A stretch of DNA of 14,993 nt from contig CALAGF010000077.1 in NCBI GenBank assembly GCA_937892345.1, positions 1-14,993 of the forward strand, in the 5' to 3' direction. The DNA comes from an uncultured Rhodocyclaceae bacterium. GTDB lineage: Bacteria > Pseudomonadota > Gammaproteobacteria > Burkholderiales > Rhodocyclaceae. The notes under the pieces were generated by a model. It was not told the origin of the DNA. It worked only from the letters and a program-made list of their open reading frames with translations, and searched no databases. A program made the position numbers and the translations under genes. This document shows positions 1-7,049 of this stretch, piece by piece. Within the stretch, counting starts at the first letter, position 1, and the number at the start of each line of letters is the position of its first letter.

Positions 1-627
1 TCCGATCTCCTGCGCATCGTCGAACATGCCGCGTACGGCAATATTGAAGATATTGCCGTCGTTCAGCGAATACATCTGGGCGCGCTGGAAGGCGCTCATC
101 TTGCCGTCCGGCGAGAGCATGAACACCTTGACGTTGTGCTTGCCGCGCATCGCATATTCGGCGGCCGACCCGGTATCGCCGGAAGTGGCGCCGAGAATGT
201 TGATCGACTGGCCGCGCTTGTCGAGCACGTACTCGAACAGGTTGCCGAGCAACTGCATCGCCATGTCCTTGAAGGCGAGCGTCGGGCCATTCGACAGCTC
301 TTGCGTGTACAAGCCGTCGTCAAGCCGGGTCAGCGGCGTGATTTGCGCCGCATCGCCACCATTGCGGGCGTGACGATAAACATCGGCGGTGTAGGTCTTG
401 GCGACCAGCGCCTTGAGGTCGGCGGCCGGAATGTCGGTGATGAATTTCGACAGGATTTCGTAAGCCAGATCCGCATAGGACAATTTGCGCCAGGCATCGA
501 GATCGGCCCGGCTGACCTGCGGATAGCTTTCCGGCAGATACAGTCCACCGTCCGGGGCCAGGCCGCCAAGAAGAATGTCGCAGAAAGCCTGGGGCGCGGA
601 CTGGCCGCGGGTCGAAATGTAGCGCAT
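1..627 (-). CDS. thrC: Threonine synthase, N-terminal 209 residues (cut by window edge)
   Basis: PLP-dependent enzyme that converts O-phosphohomoserine to threonine, the last step of threonine synthesis, in the cytoplasm. The protein begins MRYISTRGQ, the usual opening of proteobacterial ThrC. It has the N-terminal PDGGLYLPE segment (about 26-34), the PLP-lysine motif LAFKDMAMQ with Lys120, and the phosphate/PLP loop GATSGDTGSAA (146-156). About 209 codons are present; family members are usually near 470-480 residues, so roughly the C-terminal half lies beyond base 1. The start at 627 is supported by AGGG seven bases upstream and by homology of the N-terminus. It follows the membrane-protein gene on the same strand after 33 bases, so it is probably co-transcribed with that gene. 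A bypass of the terminator after hom, or a promoter inside the cassette, would be needed to express it. Identification is from recognised motifs. Confidence 0.96.
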   Translation of the reverse strand, partial: MRYISTRGQSAPQAFCDILLGGLAPDGGLYLPESYPQVSRADLDAWRKLSYADLAYEILSKFITDIPAADLKALVAKTYTADVYRHARNGGDAAQITPLTRLDDGLYTQELSNGPTLAFKDMAMQLLGNLFEYVLDKRGQSINILGATSGDTGSAAEYAMRGKHNVKVFMLSPDGKMSAFQRAQMYSLNDGNIFNIAVRGMFDDAQEIG

Positions 628-660
628 GGCGAAACCCTGGAAATCGGAAAAACCGGGATT

Positions 661-1785
661 TTACCGCGTCGACCGCTGGATTCGCATGGCTTGAACGAGT
701 GCGAATGCAAACAACAGCATCGCACATCCGGTCAGCGGAAAAGCGAGCCGCTCGAACTCGCCCAGGAAAGCCAGCCCCCCCGCCAGAAACAAGCCTCCAC
801 GCCAGCTGCCGCTGGCAGCCAGCCGGTTTCGCATGGCATCCCTTTCGGGGCAGCGCAATCCCGGCCAACGCCACACCGGCAACAACTGGCTCAAGGCACC
901 GGTCACCAAGGGCAGCAAAAAGGCCGCGCCCCAGGCCAGCAAGGTCGGCCGGGCAGAAATCAGTGTGGCGGCGTGCAATACGCCAGCGCCGAGGCAGAGC
1001 AACCAGCCACCAACCGCTGCCAGCAAGGACGCGGCAACACCATCTGCCAGCAGCACGCGAAATCCGAAGCGGCGCAGCCATTGCCCCATCAGGCCGAGAA
1101 CAGTCACAAACAGGATCGCTGCAGCCCCGACCGACATCGGCCAGAAGGTGGAAATCCCGGCGGCGAGTGCCAGCACACCGATGAGCATCGGCGGCAAACG
1201 GCGCATCATCCACGAAAAAACATCCGGATCCGGCTTGGCCAGTGCCGTCGGCAGGAGCAAGGGCAAGGTGCCGAAGGCTGCCAGCCCGACCAGCCCCAGC
1301 GTATTCAAATGCAGGTGAAACAATCGCAATGGCGCCCAATAGGCTGGCTGCACGGCCATCCCCAGCACGGCGAGCAAGGCGCAAATCAGCATGAGCAATG
1401 CCGCGGCATACCAGCGCCAGCCGGGATGCGGCTTGCCCAGGCAAGCACGCGCACGGGCATGTATCCAGCTGAGCAAAATCACTGCCAGCACAAGGTCGAC
1501 CGCAGCAGCCGCATAAACCACGGTGTAAGGCAGTACACCGGCCATGCCGGCAAACACACCGGCCCCGGCCCACTGGGCCAATGCCGGCAGGAGGCCGATG
1601 CCCCCTCCGGAATCGCCGGTACGGGTCAGTACCGGTACAAAATGCGTCATTGCCGCAAAAATAAGCGGCAGTACCCCGATCGCAAACAGCATGTGAGCCA
1701 GGGCTGCCGGCGTTCCCCAACCGGCCAAAGCAAGGACCGCTGACCCCAGCAGCGCCAGCAGGGTAACAGCGGCCGTTTTCAGCAC
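661..1785 (-). CDS. Multi-pass membrane protein, NnrS/heme-copper-oxidase-like
   Basis: 374 residues, almost entirely hydrophobic, with roughly ten to twelve predicted membrane segments and no signal peptide, so an inner-membrane protein. Histidines lie in or beside membrane segments: His31 (AHMLF), His48 (MTHFVP), His157 and His159 (RLFHLHLNTLGLVG) and His271. The HxHLNxLG pattern is reminiscent of CcoN/NorB-like and NnrS-like proteins, where such histidines bind heme or copper. I cannot place it confidently in a named family, and metal binding is inference. The start is a GTG at 1785, one base after the TGA of the DUF2249 gene (TGA-T-GTG), which implies translational coupling; an overlapping ATG at 1787 is out of frame and hits a stop at once. 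Pairing with DUF2249 suggests a role in nitrogen-oxide or low-oxygen metabolism. It ends 33 bases before thrC. Confidence 0.85.
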   Translation of the reverse strand: MLKTAAVTLLALLGSAVLALAGWGTPAALAHMLFAIGVLPLIFAAMTHFVPVLTRTGDSGGGIGLLPALAQWAGAGVFAGMAGVLPYTVVYAAAAVDLVLAVILLSWIHARARACLGKPHPGWRWYAAALLMLICALLAVLGMAVQPAYWAPLRLFHLHLNTLGLVGLAAFGTLPLLLPTALAKPDPDVFSWMMRRLPPMLIGVLALAAGISTFWPMSVGAAAILFVTVLGLMGQWLRRFGFRVLLADGVAASLLAAVGGWLLCLGAGVLHAATLISARPTLLAWGAAFLLPLVTGALSQLLPVWRWPGLRCPERDAMRNRLAASGSWRGGLFLAGGLAFLGEFERLAFPLTGCAMLLFAFALVQAMRIQRSTR

Positions 1786-1786
1786 A

Positions 1787-2053
1787 TCAGCCGACGACCG
1801 TAAAGTCGATCACGATGGCGCCGGGTTCACGCTGCACATACTCGCGTTTGACCTGGTCGCCGTAACGCTGCTGCATTTGCGCCAGCAGCGGCAAGGGGTC
1901 ATGGTCATTGCAGAAACGCATGGTTTCACCGGCCTGCAAGGACTCGATTGCACCAAAGATGGCTGCATGACGAAAACGTTTGGCAACGCCGCGCGCATCG
2001 AAAGGATAGATAGCTTCCGGCGTACTGTGATCACAGACATGAGTCGCTTGCAT
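1787..2053 (-). CDS. DUF2249 domain protein (88 aa)
   Basis: Small soluble protein of 88 residues. Nearly its whole length matches the DUF2249 pattern: FDARGVAKRFRHAAIF (18-33) followed by LQAGETMRFCNDHDPLPL (39-56), with the characteristic NDHDP core at 49-53, and a C-terminal REPGAIVIDF strand. The biochemical function of the family is not established; members are often found near denitrification, hemerythrin or NO-stress genes. I chose ATG 2053 because AGGAG lies six bases upstream, by far the best ribosome site in this part of the window. The open frame continues upstream to 2230, but that part runs into the terminator and the end of hom. It is the first gene after the hom terminator and is coupled to the following membrane-protein gene. 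A candidate FNR-like box lies about 60 bases upstream of the start. Confidence 0.9.
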   Translation of the reverse strand: MQATHVCDHSTPEAIYPFDARGVAKRFRHAAIFGAIESLQAGETMRFCNDHDPLPLLAQMQQRYGDQVKREYVQREPGAIVIDFTVVG

Positions 2054-2083
2054 GATTTCTCCTGGACGGTTTGAAAGCTTGCC

Positions 2084-2124
2084 ATTGTCCGGATGATGCG
2101 GCGCGCTTCTTTGATCCATCTCGA
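2084..2124 (-). promoter_or_regulatory. Candidate FNR/Dnr-dependent promoter of the DUF2249 gene
   Basis: Read on the minus strand, bases 2124-2111 give TCGAG-ATGG-ATCAA. This matches the FNR/Anr/Dnr consensus TTGAT-N4-ATCAA at 8 of 10 positions, with one perfect half-site. A possible -10 hexamer GACAAT (4 of 6 to TATAAT) lies at 2089-2084. Together they put the start of transcription near 2077 and the box centre near -40.5, close to the -41.5 spacing used by class II FNR-type activators. The leader would be about 24 bases and contain the AGGAG site. The match and spacing are seen in the sequence; activator binding is inference. Confidence 0.35.
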
Positions 2125-2135
2125 TATCCTGACGT

Positions 2136-2160
2136 AAAAACGGGGGCTTGCCGCCCCCGT
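2136..2160 (-). terminator. Intrinsic terminator after hom
   Basis: On the minus strand an 8-bp stem ACGGGGGC / GCCCCCGT with a five-base loop (GGCAA) is followed directly by a run of five T residues (A-tract at 2136-2140 on the plus strand, the first T also closing the stem). It lies 20 bases after the hom stop codon. This is a textbook rho-independent terminator, and it separates alaA-hom from the DUF2249/membrane/thrC genes. Confidence 0.9.
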
Positions 2161-2180
2161 GGTATGCGCTATTGAAATGC

Positions 2181-3497
2181 TTACTGAAGCTCTTCCAGAC
2201 GAATGCGCTTGACCTTGCCTTTTTGTGCACTCAAGCCTTCGATCTTGGCAATGGCTGCATCAGCGGCACTTTCCTTGCAGACGTGGGTGAGGATGATGAT
2301 GTCGGTCTCGCCCTCGCCTTCGCCCGGCTCACGCTGCAGCATGGCATCGATGGAGATGCCTTGATCGGCAAGAATACGGGTCACATCAGCCAGCACGCCC
2401 GGCTTGTCCTCGACACGCAGACGCAGGTAATAACCGGTTTCGATGTCGCTCATCGGCAGAATGGGCAGATTGGACATGGCATCCGGCTGGAAGGCCAGGT
2501 GCGGGACGCGATGCGCGGCATCGGCAGTGGCCAGACGTGCGACATCAACCAGATCGGCAATCACGGCAGAAGCGGTTGGCTCGGCACCCGCGCCCTTGCC
2601 GTAGTACAGGGTTTCGCCCACGGCATCGCACTTGACCACGACCGCGTTCATCGCCCCTTCGACATTGGCAATCAGGCGCTTGGCCGGAATCAGGGTCGGA
2701 TGCACGCGCAGTTCGACACCGTTGTCACGGCGCTTGGCAATCCCCAGCAGCTTGATACGGTAGCCCAGTTGCTCGGCGTAGGTGATGTCGGAGGCTTCCA
2801 GCTTGGTGATGCCTTCCACATAGGCCTTGTCGAACTGGACCGGAATCCCGAACGCAATGGAAGCAATCAGCGTGGCCTTGTGCGCGGCATCGACACCTTC
2901 GATATCGAAGGTCGGATCGGCTTCGGCATAGCCCAGACGCTGGGCTTCCTTGAGTACGTCATCAAAGGACAAACCCTTGTCGCGCATTTCGGAAAGGATG
3001 AAATTGGTCGTGCCGTTGATGATGCCTGCCGCCCACTGGATACGGTTGGCGGTCAGACCTTCGCGCAGCGCCTTGATGATGGGAATACCGCCGGCAACAG
3101 CCGCTTCAAAGGCCACCATCACGCCCTTGGCTTGGGCCGCGGTAAAGATTTCAGTACCGTGCACGGCGAGCAGCGCCTTGTTGGCCGTCACCACATGCTT
3201 GCCATTGGCGATGGATTGCATGACCACTTCCTTGGCCACGCCATAGCCGCCGATCAGCTCGACGATCACGTCGATGTCCGGATCGTTAACCAGCGAAAAG
3301 GCGTCGTCAGTAACGCGAGCAGCGCCACCGGTCACCTGCTTTGCCAGCTCGACATTCTTGTCGGCCACGGCGGTAATGCGAATCGGGCAGCCGGCACGGC
3401 GGGAAATTTCTTCCGCATTGCGATTCAGAACGGTCCAGGTGCCACCGCCGACGGTGCCGATGCCGATAAGGCCAACATTGATCGATTTCATGGTCAT
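2181..3497 (-). CDS. hom: Homoserine dehydrogenase
   Basis: NAD(P)-dependent reduction of aspartate semialdehyde to homoserine, the branch point to threonine and methionine. The 438 residues match the usual length of the monofunctional bacterial enzyme. Visible parts: an N-terminal Rossmann motif GLIGIGTVGGG (9-19); TANKALL (104-110); the substrate and catalytic segment AEADPTFDIEGVDAAHK (191-207) with the conserved acidic residues and Lys207; and a C-terminal ACT domain (about 356-430, LRLRVEDKPGVLADVTRIL), which normally mediates feedback inhibition by threonine. Two ATGs are possible, 3497 and 3491; many homologues start MKxINVGL, which would favour 3491. Neither has a strong ribosome site, but the alaA stop is only three bases upstream, so coupling is likely. 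An intrinsic terminator follows. Confidence 0.97.
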   Translation of the reverse strand: MTMKSINVGLIGIGTVGGGTWTVLNRNAEEISRRAGCPIRITAVADKNVELAKQVTGGAARVTDDAFSLVNDPDIDVIVELIGGYGVAKEVVMQSIANGKHVVTANKALLAVHGTEIFTAAQAKGVMVAFEAAVAGGIPIIKALREGLTANRIQWAAGIINGTTNFILSEMRDKGLSFDDVLKEAQRLGYAEADPTFDIEGVDAAHKATLIASIAFGIPVQFDKAYVEGITKLEASDITYAEQLGYRIKLLGIAKRRDNGVELRVHPTLIPAKRLIANVEGAMNAVVVKCDAVGETLYYGKGAGAEPTASAVIADLVDVARLATADAAHRVPHLAFQPDAMSNLPILPMSDIETGYYLRLRVEDKPGVLADVTRILADQGISIDAMLQREPGEGEGETDIIILTHVCKESAADAAIAKIEGLSAQKGKVKRIRLEELQ

Positions 3498-3500
3498 TGC

Positions 3501-4739
3501 TTACTTTACGTGGTTGGTGTTGTGACGTTTGCGATAGTTCTCCAGGAAGCGGGCGATACGACCGATCGCTTCACGGAGATCATCTTCATGCGGAAGGAAG
3601 ACCAGGCGGAAATGGTCCGGGTGCGGCCAGTTGAAACCGCTGCCCTGAACCAGCAGCACTTTCTCTTCCTGCAGCAATTCGGAAATGAATTGCTGATCGT
3701 TCTTGATCGGATAAATTTCCGGGTCCAGCCTGGGGAACATGTAGAGCGTGGCCTTGGGTTTGACGCAGCTGACGCCGGGAATGGCATTGATCAGTTGATG
3801 CGCAAGATCGCGCTGGCGACGCATGCGGCCACCTTCCGCCACCAGATCGTCGATGCTCTGATAGCCGCCCAGCGCCGTCTGGATGCCATGCTGACCCGGC
3901 GCATTGGCGCACAGTCGCATCGAGGCCAGCATATCCAGGCCCTCGATGTAATCCTTGGCATAACGCTTGTCACCGGAAACGATCATCCAGCCGGCGCGAT
4001 AGCCGCAGGAACGATAGTTCTTGGACAGCCCGTTGAAGGTGATGGTCAACACATCGTCGGAAAGCGCCGCGATCGAGGTGTGCGTCACGCCGTCGTACAA
4101 CACCTTGTCGTAGACTTCGTCGGCATAAATGATCAGGTGGTGCTCACGGGCAATCGCCACCAGCTCATGCAGCAGATCGTCCGGGTACAACGCACCGGTC
4201 GGATTGTTCGGATTGATGATGACGATGGCGCGCGTATTCTTGTTGATCTTGCTGCGGATATCATCCAGATCCGGGAGCCAGCCTTTGGCTTCGTCGCACA
4301 AATAATGCACGGGCTTGCCGCCTGAAAGGCTGATGGCCGCGGTCCACAACGGGTAATCCGGCGCCGGCACCAACACTTCATCGCCGGCGTCGAGCAGCGC
4401 ATTCATTGCCATCACGATCAGCTCGGAAACCCCGTTGCCGACATAAATATCTTCCAGCGCCACACCCTTGATGTTCTTCTGCTGGGAGTAATGCATGATC
4501 GCCTTGCGCGCGGCGAAGATACCCTTGGAGTCCGTATAACCGGCCGCATTCGGCAGGTTGCGGATGATGTCCTGCTGGATTTCCTCTGGCGAATCAAAGC
4601 CGAATGCGGCGAGATTGCCGATATTCAGCTTGATGATCTTGTGCCCCTCTTCCTCCATCTGCTTGGCTTTTTGCAGCACGGGGCCACGGATGTCATAGCA
4701 GACGTTGTTGAGTTTGGCGGATTTTTTGATGTGCTTCAT
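3501..4739 (-). CDS. alaA: Alanine-synthesizing aminotransferase (AlaA type)
   Basis: Class I/II PLP-dependent aminotransferase that makes alanine from pyruvate and glutamate. The 412 residues read very like E. coli AlaA (YfbQ): KLNNVCYDIRGPVLQKAK at the N-terminus, GNGVSELI (101-108), PAPDYPLW (125-132), INPNNPTG (175-182), YADEVYDK (205-212) and the PLP-lysine motif FNGLSKNYR with Lys240. The N-terminal substrate loop reads NIGNLAAFGF, where as I recall AlaA has NIGNPAPFGF; the change is mild. The start at 4739 fits the family N-terminus, but the ribosome site is weak. It is the first gene of the alaA-hom unit, with only three bases between its stop and hom. Many betaproteobacterial genomes carry an aminotransferase directly before hom, and in such contexts it is often annotated alaC, so the exact paralogue is less certain than the class. 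Confidence 0.9.
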   Translation of the reverse strand: MKHIKKSAKLNNVCYDIRGPVLQKAKQMEEEGHKIIKLNIGNLAAFGFDSPEEIQQDIIRNLPNAAGYTDSKGIFAARKAIMHYSQQKNIKGVALEDIYVGNGVSELIVMAMNALLDAGDEVLVPAPDYPLWTAAISLSGGKPVHYLCDEAKGWLPDLDDIRSKINKNTRAIVIINPNNPTGALYPDDLLHELVAIAREHHLIIYADEVYDKVLYDGVTHTSIAALSDDVLTITFNGLSKNYRSCGYRAGWMIVSGDKRYAKDYIEGLDMLASMRLCANAPGQHGIQTALGGYQSIDDLVAEGGRMRRQRDLAHQLINAIPGVSCVKPKATLYMFPRLDPEIYPIKNDQQFISELLQEEKVLLVQGSGFNWPHPDHFRLVFLPHEDDLREAIGRIARFLENYRKRHNTNHVK

Positions 4740-4762
4740 GGGAAATGTCCGGTTCGACGCGC

Positions 4763-4819
4763 TTCAGCCGACTTTTCGGCGAAAGGTATAATCCTACTAT
4801 TACGTTTGGTGCACCGCAA
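4763..4819. promoter_or_regulatory. Divergent, overlapping promoters of alaA and the Mth938 gene
   Basis: On the plus strand a perfect TATAAT lies at 4787-4792, with a poor -35 candidate TTCAGC at 4763-4768 (18-base spacer). This would start transcription near 4799 toward the Mth938 gene. On the minus strand TTGCGG (4819-4814) and TAGGAT (4796-4791) are separated by exactly 17 bases and would start alaA transcription near 4784. The two -10 elements share two bases, so the polymerases would compete. A small inverted repeat GCCGA-CTTT-TCGGC (4767-4780) falls in the alaA leader. The hexamers are seen; their use is inferred. Confidence 0.45.
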
Positions 4820-4820
4820 A

Positions 4821-5192
4821 GTGAAACTCCATCTTAGCAACACATCCGGCCTCAATCTGTTTACCGCTTACGGTGACGGCTTTGTCTCGGTCAACCATGA
4901 AAAGCACGAAAAAAACCTGATCGTGCTCCCGGAAAACCTGCTGCCAGCATGGTCGACCGCAAATATCACCACCCTGGCGGAAACCGATATGCAACTGCTG
5001 GCCGGGCTCGACGTCGAAATCATTCTGCTCGGCACCGGCATGCGCCTGCGCTTTCCCGCGCCATCGTTGATGCGACCCTTCGCCGCAACGCGTATCGGGC
5101 TTGAAGTCATGGACATCCAGGCCGCTTGCCGTACCTACAACATTCTGGCCAGTGAAGGCCGCAAGGTCGCTGCCGCCCTGCTCTTCGACTGA
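4821..5192 (+). CDS. Mth938/DUF498-domain protein
   Basis: 123-residue cytoplasmic protein of the Mth938 (DUF498) family, related to mitochondrial NDUFAF3. The bacterial role is not established. Family marks are the opening MKLHL, GLNLFTAYGDGFVSVN (10-25), LLGTG (69-73) and the C-terminal signature GLEVMDIQAACRTYNILASEGRKVAAAL (93-120). The start is taken as GTG 4821 because homologues begin MKLHL. In-frame alternatives are GTG 4809 and TTG 4806, and none has a clear Shine-Dalgarno sequence. The open frame extends far upstream into the antisense of alaA, but that part carries no family similarity. It is transcribed divergently from alaA and followed by the tRNA-Leu gene. Confidence 0.88.
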   Translation: MKLHLSNTSGLNLFTAYGDGFVSVNHEKHEKNLIVLPENLLPAWSTANITTLAETDMQLLAGLDVEIILLGTGMRLRFPAPSLMRPFAATRIGLEVMDIQAACRTYNILASEGRKVAAALLFD

Positions 5193-5219
5193 GACTACGC
5201 GCATCCCTCCGGCTTGAGG

Positions 5220-5232
5220 TACAATGCGCGCC
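5220..5232 (+). promoter_or_regulatory. Probable -10 element and GC-rich discriminator of the tRNA-Leu promoter
   Basis: TACAAT (5220-5225) is followed at once by GCGCGCC, a GC-rich discriminator typical of stable-RNA promoters under stringent control. Transcription would start near 5232, about 33 bases before the mature tRNA. No convincing -35 hexamer stands 16-18 bases upstream, so the call rests on the -10 and context. Confidence 0.4.
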
Positions 5233-5264
5233 GCTCTGCGCTTCTCAAGTGAAACGCGCGCAGT

Positions 5265-5349
5265 GCCCAGGTGGCGAAATTGGTAGACGCACCAGATTTA
5301 GGTTCTGGCGCCGCAAGGTGTGGGGGTTCGAGTCCCTTCCTGGGCACCA
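5265..5349 (+). tRNA. tRNA-Leu (anticodon UAG)
   Basis: An 85-base tRNA with CCA encoded in the gene. The acceptor stem is GCCCAGG (5265-5271) with CCTGGGC (5339-5345). The anticodon arm is CCAGA-TTTAGGT-TCTGG, giving loop positions 34-36 TAG, which reads CUA and related CUN leucine codons. A T-arm with GGTTCGAGTCC is present, and the long variable arm (about GCGCCGCAAGGTGT) is typical of class II leucine tRNAs. The hpnC start codon lies only 48 bases after the CCA, with no terminator between. Confidence 0.97.
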
Positions 5350-5397
5350 TTCTCGGAATGGTCATGTTAACGAGCAGTCAATTGCGCCGAGCAGGTC

Positions 5398-6222
5398 ATG
5401 GCCGTCGATCACTACGAAAATTTTCCTGTTGCCTCGCTGCTCGTCCCCGCTCATTTGCGGCGACCGATTGCGGCCATTTACCATTTCGCCCGTAGCGCAG
5501 ACGATATTGCCGATGAAGGCGACGCCACGGACGAGATGCGGCTCGCCGGACTGGCGGCCTATCACGCGGAACTGAGCCGCATCGAATCGGGGCAAACGCC
5601 ACTCACGCCAATCTTTACTGCCTTGGCACCGGTGATTGCCGACTACGACCTGCCAATCCCGCTGTTTCGCGATCTGCTCGATGCCTTCGCGCAAGACGTG
5701 GTCAAAAAGCGCTACATCGATTATCCGGAGCTGGCCGATTACTGCCGCCGTTCGGCCAATCCGGTCGGTCGGCTGATGCTGCACTTGTTTGGCTGCACCT
5801 CGCCGGAACAGTTGATGCAGTCCGACTGTATCTGTACGGCCTTGCAACTCATCAATTTTTGGCAGGATGTAGCGGTCGACTGGCAAAAGGGGCGGGTTTA
5901 CATCCCGCAGACCGACTTTCCTCATTTCCGGGTCAGTGAAAATGACATCGCCACAGCACGCAGTTCCCCGGCGTGGCGCGCCTTGATGAATTTCGAGTGT
6001 GAGCGCGCAGAATCCCTCATGAAGCGTGGCATGCCGCTGGTCCACACCCTGCCCGGCCGATTCGGCTGGGAAATCCGCCTGACCGTGCAAGGCGGCCTGC
6101 GCATCCTCGAACGTATCCGCCAGGTGAATGGCGACGTTTTCAATCACCGGCCGAAACTCGGGCCAATCGACTGGCTGGTGCTCGCCGGCCGTTCGCTTAG
6201 AATGAGCCCCCATGAATCCTGA
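5398..6222 (+). CDS. hpnC: Hydroxysqualene synthase HpnC
   Basis: Squalene/phytoene-synthase fold enzyme of the three-enzyme bacterial squalene route. From established work on HpnCDE, HpnC converts presqualene diphosphate to hydroxysqualene. The 274 residues carry the opening MAVDHYENFPVAS, typical of HpnC, the first aspartate-rich motif ARSADDIADE (31-40) and the second region LINFWQDVAVDWQKGRVYIP (151-170) with Asp157 and Asp161. The NFWQDVAVDWQKGR wording separates HpnC from HpnD, which has NIIRDVGDDARRGR. A short GCAGG lies just before the ATG at 5398. The gene opens the hpnCDE operon: its last 11 bases overlap hpnD. It begins 48 bases after the tRNA-Leu gene, with no obvious promoter of its own. 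Confidence 0.94.
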   Translation: MAVDHYENFPVASLLVPAHLRRPIAAIYHFARSADDIADEGDATDEMRLAGLAAYHAELSRIESGQTPLTPIFTALAPVIADYDLPIPLFRDLLDAFAQDVVKKRYIDYPELADYCRRSANPVGRLMLHLFGCTSPEQLMQSDCICTALQLINFWQDVAVDWQKGRVYIPQTDFPHFRVSENDIATARSSPAWRALMNFECERAESLMKRGMPLVHTLPGRFGWEIRLTVQGGLRILERIRQVNGDVFNHRPKLGPIDWLVLAGRSLRMSPHES

Positions 6223-7045
6223 TCACTACTGTCAGGAGAAGTGCGCCAAGAGCGGCTCCTCCTTTTATTACAGCTTCCTCTTCCTGCCCCCCGTCCGCCG
6301 GCAGGCCATCATGGCGCTCTACGCCTTCTGCCGCGAAGTCGATGATGTCGTCGACGAATGCAGCGATATTTCGCTGGCTTCAACCAAGCTGGCCTGGTGG
6401 CGCATGGAAGTCGACCGCATCGCCCAGCGGCAAGCCACGCATCCTGTCGGTCTGGCCTTGCAGGCAATAGATCCCGCCATCAACCTGCCGCGCGAGCAAT
6501 TGCTCGAAATCATCGACGGCATGGACATGGATTTGCAGCAGTCGCGCTATCTCGACTTCAAGGGGCTGTCGCTGTATTGCTATCGGGTTGCCAGCGTGGT
6601 CGGCCTGCTGGCCGCCGAAATCTTCGGCTATCAGGATCGGCAAACGCAAAAATACGCCCACGATCTGGGCATGGCCTTTCAGCTCACCAATATCATCCGC
6701 GACGTGGGCGACGATGCCCGGCGTGGCCGCATTTATATCCCGATGGATGAACTCAAGCAGTTCAACGTGCCGGCTGCGGATATTCTGAACGCGCGCTACT
6801 CGGACAATTTCAAGGCCTTGATGCAGTTTCAGTACGAGCGCGCCCAACGCTATTACGAGCAGGCTTTTTCGCTCCTGCCGGCGGTCGACCGCAAGAGTCA
6901 GCGACCGGGGCTGATCATGGCGGCGATTTATCGCACCCTGCTTGAGGAAATTCGCGCTGAGGATTTCCAGGTACTGCATCAGCGCATTTCGCTGCCGGCT
7001 ACCCGCAAGCTGTGGCTTGCCGCCAAGACCTGGGTCAAGGGCTGA
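6212..7045 (+). CDS. hpnD: Presqualene diphosphate synthase HpnD
   Basis: Condenses two farnesyl diphosphates head to head into presqualene diphosphate, the first committed step to squalene. The 277 residues show the trans-isoprenyl synthase features: SFYYSFLFLPPVRRQAIMALYAFCR (17-41), the first Asp-rich motif REVDDVVDE (41-49), and the second, NIIRDVGDDARRGRIYIP (160-177), with Asp164 and Asp168 for magnesium-diphosphate binding. YCYRVASVVGLL (122-133) is also typical. It overlaps the end of hpnC by 11 bases and its stop is four bases before the hpnE ATG, so the three are translated as a unit. Phytoene synthase is the main alternative, but the HpnC and HpnE neighbours decide for HpnD. Confidence 0.95.
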   Translation: MNPDHYCQEKCAKSGSSFYYSFLFLPPVRRQAIMALYAFCREVDDVVDECSDISLASTKLAWWRMEVDRIAQRQATHPVGLALQAIDPAINLPREQLLEIIDGMDMDLQQSRYLDFKGLSLYCYRVASVVGLLAAEIFGYQDRQTQKYAHDLGMAFQLTNIIRDVGDDARRGRIYIPMDELKQFNVPAADILNARYSDNFKALMQFQYERAQRYYEQAFSLLPAVDRKSQRPGLIMAAIYRTLLEEIRAEDFQVLHQRISLPATRKLWLAAKTWVKG

Positions 7046-7049
7046 AGGG

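Noticed and set aside
136..1743. A 535-codon plus-strand open frame
   Set aside because: Antisense to thrC and the membrane-protein gene; the translation is rich in Gln, Arg, Pro and His with low complexity, as expected of a shadow of a hydrophobic gene.
2148..4325. A 725-codon open frame on the plus strand, the longest complete one in the window
   Set aside because: It lies antisense to hom and alaA, both recognised by clear motifs, and its translation shows no family pattern. High-GC codon use commonly leaves such frames open.
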